A DNA stretch of 64,000 nt, from positions 19,839 through 83,838 of the forward strand of contig CAZKUN010000008.1 in NCBI GenBank assembly GCA_964555935.1, written 5' to 3'. This DNA comes from CAZKUN01 sp964555935. Its GTDB lineage: Bacteria > Armatimonadota > Zipacnadia > Zipacnadales > VGFC01. This document shows positions 62,295 through 64,000 of the stretch, piece by piece; the stretch's first letter is position 1, and every line of letters starts with the position of its first letter. The notes under the pieces are model-generated. The model ran no database searches, was not told the origin of the DNA, and was given only the letters and a program-made list of their open reading frames with translations. Position numbers and translations under genes: made by a program.

Positions 62295-64000
62295 CTAACC
62301 GGCGATGCGATCGGCGATCTCCGCGGCATCCAATACGGCTTCTGTGACCTGCAGCCTCCTGCGCCTATCGCAGGCCGCGTACGCGCTCTCGATCAGTTGT
62401 TGCCCGTGGTCCGAACCTGAGTTATACAGCGCGAGTTTCGCCGGCGCCCAAAGCGCGGCCGCGGTCCGGACGTCGCCCGCGCGGCGCAAGCCCGGCGTAT
62501 AGAGCTTCTCCATCAGCTCCTCATCAGAGGCGACGTCGAGCCCGTTCATGTCCACCACCACGGACTTCGCTCTGATCCCCGCCGCTGACGCCAGCAGGCA
62601 CCACGCGCCTGCGTCGCCAAGCCCCACCAGGCTGATCTTCCGATCCCCCGCGAGGCTCTGCGCGTAGACGAGCGCCGTCACGATGTCTTGCACCCGCAGC
62701 GCCGTGTCCGTGCGATTGTACGTGGTGTAGAACTGAGATTCAAGGTCCTGCTCAGATTCGGCCGAGAGCACGTTCTCGCCCATGCCGTAAACGTCGATCT
62801 GCATGACGCGGCAGCCCGCGGCGACCAGGCCGTTCCCCACATCGCGTCCCCCGTCTTCCACAACGACGACCACGCGCCCATCTTCCGGTCCATCGAGAGT
62901 GGCGTGGACCTTCGTCCAGGGCATGCCCTCCACCGATAGCACGAAACCATCGCCGGTGTCTTCGCGCCCTATGTCATCCGCCGCCGGCACTCGCAAGTTC
63001 AGCGCGTGAGCCAGAGACGACCCATAGACCTCGCGAAACGCCTTCAGCCCCTTCTTATCCTCGGGGGTGTGGGCGTCGAGTTGCTTCTCCGAGGCCGCGT
63101 AGAGCGACTCGAACAACGCCTCCTCGCTAAGGGCGTTGCTGGGCATCTCGCGATCCGCGAATACGAGCAAGTCCTCATCCTTCTCCACTTCGAAGGGCTG
63201 CTCGCGCAAGGATTCCGCGTCATCAATGCCATGAAGCCACTTGCCCATGAAGCCATACACGTGCTCGCGGCTCTCCAGATTGTAGTTGTGCTCGGCATCG
63301 ACCTGGACGTACTCCACCTTCTCCATCGCGCCGTGGAGATCGTAGATCGTCTCCACGTCCGGGCCTTCCTCGACGAGCGTGTTCTTCGTCCAGTCGCCCG
63401 ACGCCGAGACCAGCATCAGCGGCCGAGGCGCCTGCAGCGCGGCGATCTCCGTGTTGAACGTGTCGACGCGCAGGTTCGGCGCGTTCTCGCAGACGCACCC
63501 GCCCTGCATGTGCGCCGAAACCATGTTCACCGGCGCCGCGACCTTCACGCGCTCGTCAATGCCCATCACCATGAACGTCTGCGTGCCGCCTCCGGACGCG
63601 CCCGTGCAGGCGATCCGATCGTCATCGACCTCCGGCAAGCTCTGCAAGAAGTCGATCGAACGGATGCTGTTCCAGAGCTGCAGAGCCAGATTGCACTGAC
63701 CCCAAAGCTCCCGACGCTGCTCGACCTTGCGGTGCTCTATCTGCGACGAGTCCCGATAACCCACCATGTCGTAGGTGAAGACCACGTTCCCCTGCCGCGC
63801 GAGGCTGATGCCCCGGCCCGGAACGGAGCCTCGCTCCTCGTTCGCCAACCGACCGACGGACCAGTGTCCGTGTGGCGAGATGATCCCCGGGAACGGCCCT
63901 TCCTTACCAAGCGGCCGGTACAGATTCCCACAGACATAGAACCCCGGGTAGCTCTGGAAGTAGACCTTCTCAACCGAGTAGCCGTCACGCTCGATGCGCC
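62295..64000 (-). CDS. Acetyl-xylan-esterase-like alpha/beta-hydrolase (5' end beyond window)
   Basis: About 567 residues are visible, read on the minus strand from RIERDGYSVEKVYFQSYPG at the window end to a stop at 62295; the frame stays open past 64000. YVCGNLYRPLGK and GIISPHGHWSVGR form the usual start of the fold; IACTGASGGGTQTFMV has the nucleophile Ser in GxSxG, and QVDAEHNYNLESREHVYGFMGKWL has the His. The second half (about 290-567, VVVVEDGGRDVGNGL, ISLVGLGDAGAWCLL) is another alpha/beta-like part without a proper nucleophile elbow. This two-part layout is typical of large esterase-like proteins of glycan-degrading bacteria. It precedes the SDR gene. Confidence 0.75.
   Translation of the reverse strand, partial: RIERDGYSVEKVYFQSYPGFYVCGNLYRPLGKEGPFPGIISPHGHWSVGRLANEERGSVPGRGISLARQGNVVFTYDMVGYRDSSQIEHRKVEQRRELWGQCNLALQLWNSIRSIDFLQSLPEVDDDRIACTGASGGGTQTFMVMGIDERVKVAAPVNMVSAHMQGGCVCENAPNLRVDTFNTEIAALQAPRPLMLVSASGDWTKNTLVEEGPDVETIYDLHGAMEKVEYVQVDAEHNYNLESREHVYGFMGKWLHGIDDAESLREQPFEVEKDEDLLVFADREMPSNALSEEALFESLYAASEKQLDAHTPEDKKGLKAFREVYGSSLAHALNLRVPAADDIGREDTGDGFVLSVEGMPWTKVHATLDGPEDGRVVVVVEDGGRDVGNGLVAAGCRVMQIDVYGMGENVLSAESEQDLESQFYTTYNRTDTALRVQDIVTALVYAQSLAGDRKISLVGLGDAGAWCLLASAAGIRAKSVVVDMNGLDVASDEELMEKLYTPGLRRAGDVRTAAALWAPAKLALYNSGSDHGQQLIESAYAACDRRRRLQVTEAVLDAAEIADRIAG

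Noticed and set aside
1..64000. CRISPR array, rRNA, prophage or integron signals
   Set aside because: No regularly spaced repeats, no rRNA signatures and no integrase or complete transposase gene seen.

Overview
The window is one strand-mixed piece of a GC-rich bacterial genome, almost certainly from a metagenome assembly: two 10-N scaffold gaps and one poly-G low-complexity block lie inside genes. No rRNA, tRNA, CRISPR array, integrase or complete transposase was found. The housekeeping block ffh-rpsP-khpA-ylqD-rimM-trmD-rplS-lepB-rnhB has the gene order seen in Gram-positive-type and related lineages. The surrounding mass of secreted glycan-degrading enzymes (heparinase II/III-like, DUF4838, PHP/DUF3604-like, DUF1080, sulfatase), with a DUF6785-like membrane protein and HD-GYP/HEAT proteins, is typical of Armatimonadota, Planctomycetota and similar heterotrophs. 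Armatimonadota is my preferred inference, but no marker here proves it.

Region 1 (1-16274): a partial WD40 protein, a toroid protein/alcohol dehydrogenase pair, a universal stress protein, and a run of large secreted proteins (heparinase-like lyase, beta-propeller-PHP protein, DUF4838 glycosidase-like protein) followed by an esterase and a membrane protein. Two translationally coupled zinc-type dehydrogenases point the other way. Region 2 (16394-35273): a GH2 glycosidase broken by a gap and a poly-G block, a GH84/GH20-like enzyme, a second PHP protein, an M14 peptidase with a glutamine-amidotransferase-like part, DUF1080, glutamate dehydrogenase, a glycosidase remnant, two tandem beta-propeller proteins, a toroid lyase-like protein, a GH99/DUF5010-like protein and a Tat-exported sulfatase. 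Together these look like the toolkit of an organism that breaks down complex, probably sulfated and uronic-acid or amino-sugar-containing glycans outside the cytoplasm and oxidises the products with MDR dehydrogenases. No SusC/SusD-like or TonB-dependent transporter gene is seen.

Region 3 (35270-49796): an HD-GYP protein and a HEAT protein that overlap and seem to share an N-terminal module, another toroid enzyme, an unrecognised two-gene cassette (41764-43477), a large CBM/GH enzyme with a CBM partner, a Tat-exported protein of uncertain class, and a HTH/RelE-type toxin-antitoxin pair with a clear promoter. Region 4 (49941-57558): the SRP/ribosome/tRNA-modification operon, ending in three tandem signal peptidase I genes and RNase HII. 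The extra signal peptidases fit an organism with a heavy secretion load. Region 5 (57565-64000): an ARPP-1-like lipoprotein, a C_GCAxxG_C_C protein, a large DUF6785-like membrane protein with a clear terminator, an SDR epimerase with an altered catalytic motif and a partial acetyl-xylan-esterase-like protein.

Two kinds of short palindromic repeat are scattered through the window: a 27-bp-arm inverted repeat after the first dehydrogenase, and a family with core GTAGGTCGGAT (three intergenic copies). A third small palindrome sits in frame inside a dehydrogenase gene. The best candidates for something undescribed are the two-gene cassette at 41764-43477, the shared module of the HD-GYP/HEAT pair, and the repeat family.
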